Assembly: GCA_024721245.1 (NCBI GenBank)
Contig: CM045556.1
Coordinates: 4,756,337-4,820,336, forward strand
Reading direction: 5' to 3'
From: Mitragyna speciosa
Lineage: Eukaryota > Streptophyta > Magnoliopsida > Gentianales > Rubiaceae
Length of the DNA: 64,000 nt
Position numbers and translations under genes: made by a program. Below are positions 12,850 to 24,237 of this stretch, one piece after another (the first letter of the stretch is position 1; each line of letters opens with the position of its first letter). The notes beneath the pieces are model-generated. The model was not told where the DNA came from. It saw only the letters and a program-made list of their open reading frames with translations, and did not search any database.

Positions 12850-13572
12850 AGGGCAGAGCACAACTATGTTGGAGGATTCTTTCTTTGGTTTTTTGTATGC
12901 CAAATGCAGGCCATGGTTGATGGCTTTCTTCCTCATGATTTAGATGAGCTGCATTACATCTTTGTTCCTCCGTGCGCCAAAATTATGTTCTTTCCCTCTT
13001 AACTGAAAAGTTAGTTTAGCTACTGTTTTCAATGTGTACTTCAGTCCAAGCAGGTTTAGCTACAACATACATACACATGCCCGTACACACACACATACAT
13101 ATACAGATATACATGTGTGTGTGCGTGTGTGTTTTGGTAAGTAGTTTAGCTACTATTTTGAGGTTGCACATCAGTGCATCTAAATACAATTCCCAAAGAC
13201 AGCGGCTCTTTCTTTTCTCTTTTTTTTTTTTTTGTTTTTTTCCCGCCTTGTTCTTTTCTGGTGAAGTAGATCTTTTGAAGTGTAATTATAACGAATTAAA
13301 TTAGCCATATAAATTAGGCCCACGGCACTTGATCTAAATAAATTTGGGATATTCAAAATAGCGGTGTAAATCAGTTACTTGAAAATTGAAAATGATTACC
13401 GCATTTGAGAAGGGTGGGGTGGACATTTTTTCATAAAATTAGTGCTGAGAGCATGAACATGACAATTTTGTCCTGCTACTGATAAAGAGGAAATGTTTTT
13501 GTCAAAAAAAAAAAAAAGGTGGGTTAAACAAACAATAACGCCAACAATAAAAAAAAGAAACTGCATTCAGAG
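12850..13572. other. intergenic stretch with a short CA/TG microsatellite
   Basis: No further gene is supported between the HAD gene and the glutaredoxin. A CA/TG-rich simple repeat lies at about 13065-13135 and a poly(T) run near 13220. The open frames here are low-complexity. Confidence 0.5.
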
Positions 13573-13700
13573 AACGCCAAGTACCGTGTTGCACTTTTAT
13601 CTGGTAGAGAAAACTGTTTTCTATAGTTTGGTACAAAACGCCAAGTACCGTGTTGCACTTTTATCTGGTAGAGAAAACTGTTTTCTATAGTTTGGTACAA
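13573..13700. repeat. 64-bp perfect tandem duplication
   Basis: The unit starting aacgccaagtaccgtgttgc occurs at 13573 and again at 13637 with no visible differences, so the duplication is recent. A second small tandem repeat (31 bp, starting agttagctctaaatttaaag) follows at about 13798-13860. Confidence 0.85.
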
Positions 13701-14192
13701 AATTTGTGATTCCAATTATCAATTTGTTCAGTTATAGATTGAAAATTTTTCACTTCAGCAGGTGCTAATCTATTCTTCAACCTGCCTGTACTTGTCAGTT
13801 AGCTCTAAATTTAAAGGAAGAAAGGAAAGTTAGCTCTAAATTTAAAGGAAGAAAGGAAAGAAGGAAAAAGGGATGAAAAAACAATAGCAAAGAACAGTTT
13901 GAATCTAATTAACGGATTAAATAGCCATAGTATCAATCTTCAAGTTCTTTTCAAACAAAATTAATCTCTAATTCTTGTAAGCTGATCAGTATTGCTAGTA
14001 TCGCATAATACCACCTCCACTTCATGTTAAACATTTCTATTCATCGGATCAAAATCCTCTCTAATCTCCTATAAAACTAGTAATATTGTAACTAGTTAAG
14101 TTAATCTAAAACCACCAAGAGAAAAAGAAAGGACAGTGATGGGTTTCAGGGATTGTGACAAATTCCTGTGATATATTATGATGATCAAGCAA

Positions 14193-14594
14193 TTAGAGCC
14201 AAAGTGCTCCAGCCTCCTTGAGGAGAGGGACTAGAGTGCCATTAATATGGCAAGCCATGACTGTTTCAATGCCACCCAAAAACTTGCCTCCAACAAACAC
14301 TGCAGGAACAGGCTGTTGCTGGGCTGTGCCAGGGAGCTGCAAGAGGAGGGAATGGATTTCACAGCCAGCCGTGTCATGGTCGAGCTCAACCATCGTTGGG
14401 GCGACTCCTAAGCCAAAGAACAATTGCCTAACCGCATGGCACATACAGCAGCCACTGATGGTGAAGATAACCACCGCATTTCTTGAGGCCAAGAGCTGCA
14501 CTTTCTCATAAATTGACTCCATTCTCAATCCAAGGGAATGGGATTCTCCAGGTTTGTCCATTGGGATGCTTGATGACTCTTTCGCTACCTGCAT
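14193..14594 (-). CDS. CC-type (ROXY-class) glutaredoxin
   Basis: An uninterrupted 133-residue frame with the plant-specific CC-type active site CCMC at residues 49-52, in the context GCCMCHAVRQLF. It has the glutathione-binding VPAVFVGGKFLGG segment at about 97-108 and ends in ALWL (130-133), the C-terminal motif that in Arabidopsis ROXY proteins mediates contact with TGA bZIP factors and TOPLESS-type repressors. Known members are single-exon nuclear/cytosolic oxidoreductases acting in organ development and in nitrogen, jasmonate and defence signalling, mostly as transcriptional modulators. The length suits the family (about 100-150). Met25 (MESIYEKVQ) aligns with the usual short N-terminus, so translation could begin there and the first 24 residues may be an extension. 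The gene is close to and tail-to-tail with the HAD gene. No functional link between the two is implied. Confidence 0.93.
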   Translation of the reverse strand: MQVAKESSSIPMDKPGESHSLGLRMESIYEKVQLLASRNAVVIFTISGCCMCHAVRQLFFGLGVAPTMVELDHDTAGCEIHSLLLQLPGTAQQQPVPAVFVGGKFLGGIETVMACHINGTLVPLLKEAGALWL

Positions 14595-14668
14595 GGTTTA
14601 TTGTTCCTTAAATACTGTTTGTTTCTTTCTTAGTGTGTGTTTTGTGTGCGTGTGTTATAGATTTGCAA

Positions 14669-14676
14669 TAAATATA
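14669..14676 (-). promoter_or_regulatory. TATA-like sequence upstream of the glutaredoxin
   Basis: On the minus strand it reads TATATTTA, about 75 bp before the first ATG. It suits a TATA box for either candidate start. The assignment rests on position and composition only. Confidence 0.3.
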
Positions 14677-14679
14677 ACG

Positions 14680-15624
14680 GTAGAAGGTGGCTAATAAATC
14701 AAAGTTTAGAAGAGTCTAAAAAGTTCTCTTTTGAGGTTTCTCTGAAACAACCATAACATTTTAAATTGAAGAATGAGAAGAGGCTGAAAGCACAAAAAGG
14801 AAATAACGATGATGGATAGAGTAATACAGCAAGATGGACAAAGGGTCGGTTACAGCTTACATGTACAAAAGAGAACAAAGGAAACTAAAAGGACAGCACA
14901 CAATTCTTTCCTGAAAGACCAAAAGCCTCCAAATTGGGCATGCCCCTAGCACATATTCAATCCCTCCCACCATTGGTTGTCCTGTACCCAGCAATATCTG
15001 ATGGCTCTGATCTCATCTTATACCACTAAGAATTGCAGGACTATAGTACGAACCCATGCAAATCATGCACATTTTTTATACATGACTTTCTATTTCTGCA
15101 TGCCTTTTGTCTTTTATAAACGTATACATGCATCTATATTCCATACTCATTTTTTTTTGTAAAATAGAGAAACAGCATACTTTTTATTACTGAAGAAGCA
15201 GATCAATCACAACCCTATCAGAAAAAAATTGCAGTCGAGTATCGAAATTAGCAGGGTACGGGTCTTAGATCAGACTTTCAGAGAGTTGGGTTAGTACTCC
15301 AAATTATATTTGTAGGGTCAAGATTTTTAATTGTCAAATTTTGGTTACCTTTAATATAAACAAGTGCTAAGAGCATACACTATATGTGTATTTTTTTTTA
15401 ACACGAACTAAATTCATGAAAATTGACCTTATACTATCAAAGCAAAATAGTGGTTTTTCATTATATTTTTAGTACAAAAAGATAATTATTTTGTTTGTTA
15501 TCATATTTACTAGTAGTTTTATTAATAATATGTGTTTAAGAGGCAAAGGAATGAATTAAAATGACATAGAGTTAAAAAATAAAAAAAAAAGGAGACTCAA
15601 CGACCAAGTGATACTCCCCTTGAT
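14680..15624. other. intergenic stretch upstream of the glutaredoxin
   Basis: No gene or mobile element is supported. It probably includes distal regulatory sequence of the glutaredoxin, but I see no specific site. Confidence 0.45.
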
Positions 15625-15870
15625 ATATAGGGAGATGAAAGTGTACATATAGAGTTGAAATTAAATGTACATTGTTGTGTTCAACCACAACTCACCTTGG
15701 TATTAAATGTATCACCCACATTAAATAAAAGTGACACGTGTCTTCCAGTCAAATATATTCCTTAAGGGATGACACATGTAACTTTGAGTAACGCAGTATC
15801 TTATATAGTGAAACACAATAATGTATATCTTAACTTAAATTATATGTGTACACTTTCATCTTGCTATATC
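15625..15870. mobile_element. short MITE with about 55-bp inverted termini
   Basis: The left end (ggagatgaaagtgtacatat) and the reverse complement of the right end (caagatgaaagtgtacacat) match. The match continues inward through tgtacattgttgtgtt against tatacattattgtgtt. The element is about 245 bp and has no coding capacity. Confidence 0.65.
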
Positions 15871-17056
15871 TTAGAGGCTACCACGTTATGGCAGAAATTT
15901 GCTGAATCAAAATTGGGCTGAGAGTTGTGCATATAGGGAAGGAGGTGTTGCTCGTTGTTGATGATACATATCTCCTTCTTACATGAGTATAATACTAAAA
16001 TATATAATAGAGAATTACAGTTGAACATCTTATTAGAACCTATATAATTGTATGTACTTGAACTCTTGAACGCTGTTAGTATTCTGTACCCAAATTGAAC
16101 TCTGTGTGTATTTAATATACATAATTGTAAAGTACAAATTAATAATTCAATAAGTTGTGTGCATATCTCTAGTGTTCTAAAAAACGTAATGATGCATAAG
16201 ACAGAACACATGGCAATCCCAGTGTAAAAAAAATTTGTAGTTGTCAATTGAAATTAGCATATACAAAAAGCTAATCACAGCGGAAGAGACGAGTGTTACC
16301 TCTGAATTCTATGAGAATTGTGTCAGATACATTTAAAGACGTGAATTTTCTTCCATTAGCAGGTTCTCTTTAATCCTTTTATTGCGTCCTCTTCCCAAAG
16401 GTGTCACAAGCTCTGCGATTTTTGTAATGTGTGTGCTGCTTTAGATCTCTATTTGCTTGAGAAGAAAGTAATGGAAGGTAAAGCAAAGGGAAAAAATAGT
16501 TTATTTAGTTAATAAGAAAATACTATGGGAATATACAAATTATTGTGTTTGTTTAGAAAGAATGTTATAGAAATTAGTACATACGGTCAAATTTTTACAT
16601 ATTGAACTTTTCCTATCTTTTCAGTTTTTTACATAAATAAGCATATATGGAAAATGTAACTTATTTAAGTATATCATGATTGTTCACATAGAAATTAATT
16701 GCTTTGTACAAGAAAAAAAAAAGAATTCTATATACATAATTGATGATTGTGTTTAACTTGTCTGAGCATAATTAACAATAAATATTCTGACAACAGATAA
16801 AAACCATAAATACTTAAACAAAAAAATAACTAATGCCTTCAATAGATAGCAACAAAGTAGTACATTGTAATATAGAAATCCATCCATTTATTGAATAGAA
16901 TTTTTTTTATAGAAAATGATCGAATCTCATTATTTCTATATAAAATATCTTGATAGCAGATTGTACAAAATTTAGAGCCTCATTAATTAGCTCATACTAC
17001 AAATTCAGAAATCTCATATGAAAAACTTAAATCCGTTTGGCCAAAACAATTTTCCC

Positions 17057-17112
<56 letters not shown>

Positions 17113-17345
17113 CTAAAGAAATCGCCTCCGAATAGGCAAGCACTTCGGTCTGAAAAGTCGAAGTTGCATTGACATTTGTGGCCTGTGTGGCCAAACATTT
17201 TAACTATGAAAGCAATAGCAGCTGATAGTTTACTAGGCTTTAAACGATCCATCCTCCAAAATAGATAAACAACCTGTTAAATGTGGACAAGATGAAACAA
17301 GAGACAATAGGACGACTAAATTTCTGTGACTCCTTTACTATATCA
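15871..17345. other. intergenic stretch with an AT microsatellite
   Basis: No gene is supported. A pure (AT)n run lies at about 17059-17107. Next to it, about 17110-17255, is a GC-richer stretch with a minus-strand open frame. That frame matches no family I recognise and continues into the microsatellite. Confidence 0.45.
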
Positions 17346-18355
17346 GGCTGGCAATGATGCCAGGGCAGGTCTTTTCTTGCCAGAGTGATTTTTATTTAAA
17401 TATCAATATTACCCTTAATCAATTAATAGCAAATATTTTCATTAATTTTGGTGGGCCCTTTACATCCCACTAATGACTCCTAAATCAACTCTTCTACCTC
17501 CCGTTCCCTTTTCTCTCCTCTATTTCTATTCCTTTTTCTACATTTTATTATTCTCTTTATTTTATAATTTTCTTTTTCTACATTTTCTTAAACTACCATT
17601 TTCATTTTGTATTTCTATCAAATTTTGATTTTCTACATTTTGTTAAACAAAATGAATTAGCAAATTTGAGCATATAAATAAATAAACATTTTTTTATAGA
17701 TAAATATGTATAAAACTAAAATCAAGTTTGCCTCATACGAGAAATAGTCATGAGAGCGGGAGAAGACGCCATAATATGGCTTGACTTAGATAAATCTTGT
17801 TTATTGCAAATTCTGGTTTTGACTTCTTGTATCTGCTAATGAATTGTAATGGTACTTAAATACTTTCACATATATTTAAATAATCAAGATCGATAAATAA
17901 TAAAAATTTTTGCATCCCATAATTGAATCATAACTTATTATTACCATATTGCATAAATTTATACAAATAGAAGTTAATTATGTGCTCAAATATGCCAATA
18001 CCCACACACACACACAAAATAAAAACAAGCTAAAAAAAAAAAGAAAACTTAATGGAGGTGGAGGAAAGTTAAGAAAACAAAAAAAGCTATGAATAATAAT
18101 CTTAAGAAGACACAGCAAAAGAAAAATTTAATAGAGATAAAGTTGTGATATAAATCCTAATAAGAAGGAAAATCTGAGAGAAATTGGAGATGATCTGAGA
18201 GAGAAGGAACTTGATTTGGGAAGGAAATTAACATAATAAAAGGAATTACAAAAATTAATAAAAATATGTGATTTAAGGGTAATAGTGGCATTTATATAAA
18301 AATTACTCTAGTAGGAAAATTCCTGTTTTGGCAATATCGCCAGCCATTTGATTAT
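17346..18355. mobile_element. non-autonomous DNA element of about 1 kb with long inverted termini
   Basis: The left end (ggctggcaatgatgccag) and the reverse complement of the right end (ggctggcgatattgccaa) match. The inverted similarity extends more than 100 bp inward (gtgatttttatttaaat against gtaatttttatataaat, then attacccttaa on both sides). The interior is pyrimidine-rich on the left and purine-rich on the right, so the arms may pair further. No transposase and no clear target duplication are seen. Mutator-like or another TIR class is possible. Confidence 0.65.
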
Positions 18356-18532
18356 CCTAGAAAAGAGACTTGAAATACCCAAGAACTTAGGGGTCACATT
18401 GCAATTTGAAAAAAAAAATAATTGTGTTTTTCCTAAATAGATCTAAGTCCATCTTCTCTCATTTTTACCCAATTCATTTCTTTTCTATTGACTGGTTCTC
18501 TCTCCTTCTCTTTCTTTTCTCTTCTCCTTCTT

Positions 18533-18533
<1 letters not shown>

Positions 18534-18588
<55 letters not shown>
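18534..18588 (+). repeat. (CT)n microsatellite
   Basis: An almost uninterrupted CT dinucleotide run of about 55 bp within a wider pyrimidine tract. Confidence 0.95.
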
Positions 18589-18591
<3 letters not shown>

Positions 18592-18599
18592 CTCTCTAG

Positions 18600-20270
18600 A
18601 AGTAGGGAAAGCTGGAGCTCAACTCAACCCTCTACTAAAGGTATTCTTCTTCTTTCATTTTATTCTACTATTTATGGGTTTTCTTTAAGATAGTAGCTAA
18701 AAGCAATTAGTGCATAATTAGAGGATTATAGAGTTGTTTATGCCTCTATGAGTTTGTGCTTTTTGGTAGTAGTGAGTGTGTGTGAGTTGGAGGGTTGATT
18801 TATGGCGGGTGTGAGTGAAAAGTTTTGAGGGATTAATGTATGATTGTGGTGGTGAGCTATGATTTGTGAAGTATATTGTGTATATATCATGTTTTCTTGG
18901 CTTATTGTACCATTTGGAGTTGGATTGAGTATTTGGATTGTGATTTGTGAAGTTTGGATGGTTGAATGTTGATAGATGGTATTGCAGGCTCGTTTTTGGG
19001 CATTTTCGGGTGCTAGCCGCGGCACCAGCCGTGTCACGGGTGGAAACTGCGGTTGGAAGGAGCAGCTTTCTATCCATGGCCGCGGCCTTGTCCGCGCCGC
19101 GGATGGCAAGCCGTGGCTAGGACAAGAGCCAGCTGCTTGTGTCCCTGCAGATCGGCCTCTAGCTAGCAATCCGCGAGTCAGCGCTTGGTGATCCGCGGGC
19201 GTGGATCAGTGATCTCCACCCACGGATCACTCATCTTATGGGGGAGGGTTGTTTTGTTTTGGTGCTTTGAGTCTAGAGTTGAGTTTTAATTCTATTTTCT
19301 TGGTAAGATTAGAGTATGATTAAGTGTTTGATTATGTGTTTTAGGCAGAGACGGTGATAGTATCTTGGATTAATTGATTAGCTTGGACCGAGGTAAGTAG
19401 TACCTGTATCCTTTATACTTTTGAAAATGTATTTGTCAGAATGATGTCTTATAAACTATTTTGTATATGTAAAATAACATGAGTATGTATATGTTAATGA
19501 TTTCCAAGGATATGTAAATGTGGTCAAATGTGAATGAATGAATGTTTTGTGATCGAGCTCTAGTGTAGAGTAATTATTGACGGGACTAGTTCCTTAAATT
19601 TGGTGGAGGATATAAAATCTTTGACCGCGCTAACCGGGGAGTGTTAGCTTGTTGTTTTGAATCGTGTTAACCGGGTTGTAGTTAACAACTGGATATACAG
19701 GGTCAATGTGCTTTATTACTTGAGCTCTTTCTTTAGTATCTATATGAAATGTTATGTGGGCCACATTTATTTGAAAGAATTATGATTGAAGTGATCATTA
19801 TTTGAATAATAGCATGTATATGTAAATGTAACATATTCAGGCCAATAAAGTGATACTTGTATTACTTACTAGGTGAGTTTTCACTCACCCCTTTGTTTTT
19901 ATACGCAGAGAAGGATGATTTTGGATTCAAGGTTTTAGAGTAGCTAATGGAGCTTTTGTCTTCAAAGCTGTGAAGTAAGGCTAGCAGTAGTAATATAGTT
20001 GTTTTGTTTAGCTATGGTATGTTAAGTTAGGATATGTTTTTGGAACTCTAGAATGTTAGAATCTTAGTTGTGTATTAGAAAGTTGAAGGTTATTATTTTG
20101 AAATTTGTAATATTTGGGATTGATGTTATCTTTAAATGTGATAAAGTGGATTTTGTTTATCCTTATATGCTATTTTGGGATAGATTATTTAGATGTTTTG
20201 ACCTTTGTAGCCTTGTGACTCAGTTTAGTCTAGTCACGGCGGTGCCATGTCCCGGGCACAGGGCGTGACA
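18600..20270 (+). mobile_element. possible LTR remnant with a GC-rich island
   Basis: The right edge (ggcacagggcgtgaca, ending near 20270) resembles the 3' end of plant Ty3/gypsy LTRs that terminate in GGCGTGACA. Upstream is a ctcacccctttg segment followed by a pyrimidine stretch and gcag, which I associate with such LTRs. A GC-rich stretch at about 18990-19250 has many CCGCGG words. I found no matching left end, no second LTR and no gag/pol frame. This is a tentative reading as a solo or truncated LTR. Confidence 0.3.
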
Positions 20271-20289
20271 GACATAACCTCATGAAATA

Positions 20290-20810
20290 TTATTTTGGCT
20301 TAGTTACATCATGAATTGGGTCAATAGAAATCTCATGCCAGAGAAAAATATACCTTGCCAGCCAAATTTGCCACAAGAAGAGGATAGATATGATAATAGT
20401 GGAATTAGCTCTTGAAAACCAGTCAGATAACCATTTAGCAAAGGTTATCTTAATGCGTACTTCAAAATTAAAACCCAATGGAGAACAATGCCAAATGAGC
20501 TTTAACTAATGTGTCAAACTCAAAAAAAAAAAAAAATGCTCCACCGTTTTCTCATAGTCTCCACAACGAAGAAAAAAATGGTGAGGCTACTACATTCCTT
20601 CTAAACAGTGCAGCCATAGCAAGACAAATATTATGAATTAATCTCCAGCAGAAAAATTGAAACTTTGGAGGCATCCTTAGAAAACGCAATATAAATTGGA
20701 GAACTTGCTATTGAAATGGGTTGCTGCGTTAGCTTCGTGCTTTACCCACTGAAGGTCAAAGTCATTCCTTTATCAGGGCCTTTGCATTCTAGATAAAGTT
20801 GCCCGCTTCT
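20290..20810 (-). pseudogene. LINE (non-LTR retrotransposon) ORF2 C-terminal fragment, rearranged
   Basis: Minus-strand translation gives MPPKFQFFCWRLIHNICLA, typical of the zinc-binding region after the reverse transcriptase of plant L1-type LINEs. Next comes a cysteine-containing segment with HFF-type spacing, broken by frameshifts and a poly(A/T) run. The last part (20290-20478) is hydrophobic with IIISILFLWQIWLAR, like the usual FxLWxIWxxRN tail. A separate patch at about 20722-20800 reads FDLQWVKHEANAATHF, resembling the end of the LINE-type RNase H domain. In intact elements that domain lies downstream of the zinc region, but here it lies upstream, so at least two fragments are juxtaposed. 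It is non-functional. Confidence 0.6.
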
Positions 20811-20909
20811 GTGTCCCAAAATCCTCTCTGCTTTCTCTATTATCAACTTACACAATATTAATTCATGGCATTTTTGAAAATTCACAAACTTTGAAAGTTA
20901 TTTTAGTAA

Positions 20910-21465
20910 AGGGATAATTTCACATACTTCTCCTGAGATTTGCCATAATAACACTCACCTCCCCTCAAGTTTTGAAACTTACACTTACACTCCCTGTGTT
21001 TATGTTTTTCATAACCAAACAAGTCCATTTTGATAATTTAACCCAAAAATACCAACCAAACACCTTAAAATATGCTTAATTGCTTTTAAAAAAGATAAAT
21101 AAATATTTAAAAAATTAATTAATTAGTCATAAAAATATCAAAAGTACTTATATTCTTACATTAAATTTTCAATCTCTACCAAATATTACTTCTTAAAAAC
21201 TCAGTTATCTAACTAATATAAATGAATTTACTTTATCTGTTAAAATTTTACAAACAAATATGTTAATAAGAAAGAGATGACCAATTTAAAAGCAATTAAG
21301 CATATTTTAAGGTGTTTGGTTAGTGTTTTTGGGTTAAATTATCAAAATGGACTTATTTTGTTATGAAAAATATAAACACAAGGGGTGTAAGTGTAATTTT
21401 CAAAACTTGAGGGGAGGTCAATGTAATTATGCCAAACCTCAAGAGAGGTATGTGAAATTATCCCT
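20910..21465. mobile_element. foldback MITE with about 190-bp arms
   Basis: The left arm starts agggataatttcacatac and the right arm, reverse-complemented, starts the same way. The arms pair through cctcaagttttgaaa, gtgtttatgtttttcata and ggtgtttggtt to about 21110 on the left and 21275 on the right. The 7 bases outside are ttagtaa (20903-20909) and taagtaa (21466-21472), a likely target duplication with one change. It is non-coding. Confidence 0.75.
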
Positions 21466-21472
21466 TAAGTAA

Positions 21473-22440
21473 ATGCATATATAAATTCATGCACGTGCAA
21501 GATGTACAAGTTAGGGATAAGGGGATAGAAAGAATTTTGGGAATAAAGGATTTAAACCGAAAATTGCCGATGTCTAAATCATCCTCGGTGATATTTGCCG
21601 CGTCACCCTCCCAAATAATAGGCATAGTTGAATAACTATAAATAACTAAAAGCTAGTACATTAACCCGTGGGATACACAAGATCTTATATTTAATGAAAA
21701 TAACATAATTTATTATTAAAAATAATTCAAAAAATAACATGATTATTTAGTTTTTTATATCTTAGCACGGTAATGAGATTTAATAAATTTTACATAGTTA
21801 TTATTGAATCAACGGTTTCAAGGGATATCATATAATTTAAATAAATAAATTTAGCCTATATTGGAGGTTTCATGGAAGGTCAAGTTGGAAATCACGTGTG
21901 CTATGTTTCTATAAAAATAGACTACTATACATCATTATTAGTTATTTCTAGTATTCAGAAAAGATTGTTAAAATTAAGGAGTTACCATTATTTTTAGAAA
22001 AGATTGTTAGAATAAAAAGGTTACCAAAGATCTTATAGTTCTAAATCATCTAGTTTTGATTCTTAACAAATAAATAATGAAGCAATCTAATGGTTCATTT
22101 AAACTATTCTTATAGAGCAATAAAATAAATCAAAAAGTTAGTGAAACTGCAAAGAATCTATCATGCAGATAACCAACCAGACGTACCAGAAATGATGTGG
22201 AATTTCAGAGAGGTTACCACTGCTTGTGGATAGCATGCAGACGTGAATGATTATTAAGGTTCCGGACATGAATGCGGACTCTTATCCAGACGAGATGCAT
22301 ACGTTAAGTTGGACGTTCGGTTCCTTGTGCAAACGTTCAGATCATGCTTTTTGCTGTCTAACACCTAGTTTTTGCAGAATTGAATACTTACATTGTCTTA
22401 GGATTTTACATTTATAGTTTCTAAAAATAATGACGATAGG
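21473..22440. other. gene-free stretch with degenerate GGAC/GACG words
   Basis: No gene is supported. Between about 22140 and 22340 the sequence is unusually rich in words such as ccagacg, cagacgtg, ccggacatg and tccagacga, unlike its AT-rich surroundings. Similar words recur near 53940-54060. Confidence 0.45.
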
Positions 22441-22789
22441 GACGACGGGGACGGCGATGGCGACGAGAGTTGTAACCCGCCACACTTCTCTGCAAACTCT
22501 GATGCTAAAGGGAGAAAGGATTGGTGTAAAATATACATACCAGTTCTCAGGAGGAGTCGTCCATATTTGTCATTTAGTAGAAAATTTAAGCCTATGATAA
22601 ATTTATGTTTTTAAGGTTGAGATATCTAAGGAGTATTTTATTACTGGTTAAGGGTTCTGTATATCCTGGTGATGTAAGCATGCTATTTTGTGTTTTGTTA
22701 AAACTTGTGTATAACGAAATAATTTACCATTCATTTGTTTAGCTTATAATTATTGTTCTATGGGTAATTTACTATGATATTTTTTTGGT

Positions 22790-22850
22790 ATCAATTTACT
22801 ATCTAAAATAGTGTTAGAACTTCCTATATCTACAAAACCTTTACTTCTAA
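22790..22850 (-). pseudogene. pararetroviral aspartic protease-like patch
   Basis: The minus strand encodes a short segment with DIGSSNTILDSKLIP, which resembles the retropepsin active-site loop (DTG/DSG followed by small residues) with Thr replaced by Ile. Stops lie shortly after it. Further minus-strand sequence to about 22560 has FIIGLNFL, as expected downstream of a protease loop. The match is short, so confidence is moderate. Confidence 0.5.
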
Positions 22851-23353
22851 GGTCCAATTTCCCATTATTATTTTACATTGTATCATTATCGTGGTTAAAG
22901 AAGGACTACTTCCTAAATATTTTATTTTAGGGAGTGACAAATTTTCTAGGTTGTCTATGTTTTGTATTTGTGCTAATTCTTCATTAATTTTTTTTCTTTT
23001 TCTTTGAATATTGTGTCTAACTTTTCTTCTATATCATCTAATCTATTTTCTCTTTTGATTATTCTTTTTTTCTAATGTAACATCTGAGGCTTTTTATTTT
23101 TAATTTCCTTTAATTGAAATTCTATTTTTTTCTAAACAATATTTACAACTTTCTAAATTGCCAAAAAAAAAAAAAAACACTTAAATCAATGTTGTAATTC
23201 AGGATATCTATTACAAAACTTAAAGGGTGGTCATCTAAACCACTCCTATGTATCCATTTATGATTACATTCTATTTCTATATTCATTAATGAAATATTAG
23301 CATCCTATCTAATTCATTTAATTCATTTATGTTAGGCTCACAGCTATCCCTAA

Positions 23354-24234
23354 CCCTACGTTTGGTACATTGAAATGGTGCAGAATGTAAAGGCCTTTCC
23401 ACTCAGAATGCTTTTCCTCCCAAAATGAATTGGAAAAATTTTTTCAGTCCATTGTTTGGAAACCCAAGTCAGAATAGAATGTCGATTCCTTTTTCAACAT
23501 TTGGTATAATCATATTTAGATGTCAAAATGGAATAAAATATATATTAATTTGACTTAATTGCCCTTTTCTTTGCACTAGAATATATCATATTTTTATTTT
23601 GTTTGTTTGTAATTCTATGCTTACAAAAGACTTTAATATTTTTAATTTTAAAATTCTTAATGTTCTTGCTAAAATTAAATCAATTATACTCTTTAATTCA
23701 TTTTAAAATTTCTATAATGATTAGCATTATAATTAAAAATGTGAAAAAATTTAATAATGAATCTACATTCACAATTTAATTTAATTAATAAAAATTTTAA
23801 TTTTTACACATTTGCATAAAATTTAAAAATAATATTTTAAACATTTTTATAGCAAAAAGAAAAAATTTCTCAGTATATATTAAACTAATTGTGATTTAAA
23901 AATCATAAAAAATTATTAATTGAAGTATTAAAAACATAATTTTGTTTAAGTTTTAAAAATAAAAATTAGTGAATGTATCCTAGGTAAAAAAAATTAGCAG
24001 AAAAAATGTGTAGGGATAAAATTGACTCCTATTTTTAAGGCCTTTTCAGGATTGAAGTTGGAAAGGCCTTTCCTTGGATTTTGTTGAGGAATGGGATTCC
24101 AGAAAAAGCTAGAATGGCATTCCAGGTGAGAAAGGCTTTTCTAACTTAAAATGTTCATACCAAACATGAGAATGGAATGAACAAGTTGGAAAGGCCTTTC
24201 CATTCCACCCCATTCCCGCATACCAAACGTGGGG
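23354..24234. mobile_element. PIF/Harbinger-like non-autonomous element, 881 bp
   Basis: The termini are CCCTACGTTTGGTA at the left and, reverse-complemented, CCCCACGTTTGGTA at the right, with TAA directly outside both ends (23351-23353 and 24235-24237). A 3-bp TWA target duplication is characteristic of PIF/Harbinger. The interior repeats AAAGGCCTTTCC-type words near both ends and has no transposase. It is inserted inside the pararetrovirus coat-protein/protease interval. Confidence 0.8.
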
Positions 24235-24237
24235 TAA

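Noticed and set aside
12778..13304. Small open frames downstream of the HAD gene
   Set aside because: They fall in the 3' UTR and a CA repeat, with no motifs.
14218..14511. 97-codon plus-strand frame over the glutaredoxin
   Set aside because: Antisense shadow of the intact, motif-bearing minus-strand gene.
18976..19191. 71-codon frame in the GC island
   Set aside because: No family resemblance; the composition simply lacks AT-rich stop codons.
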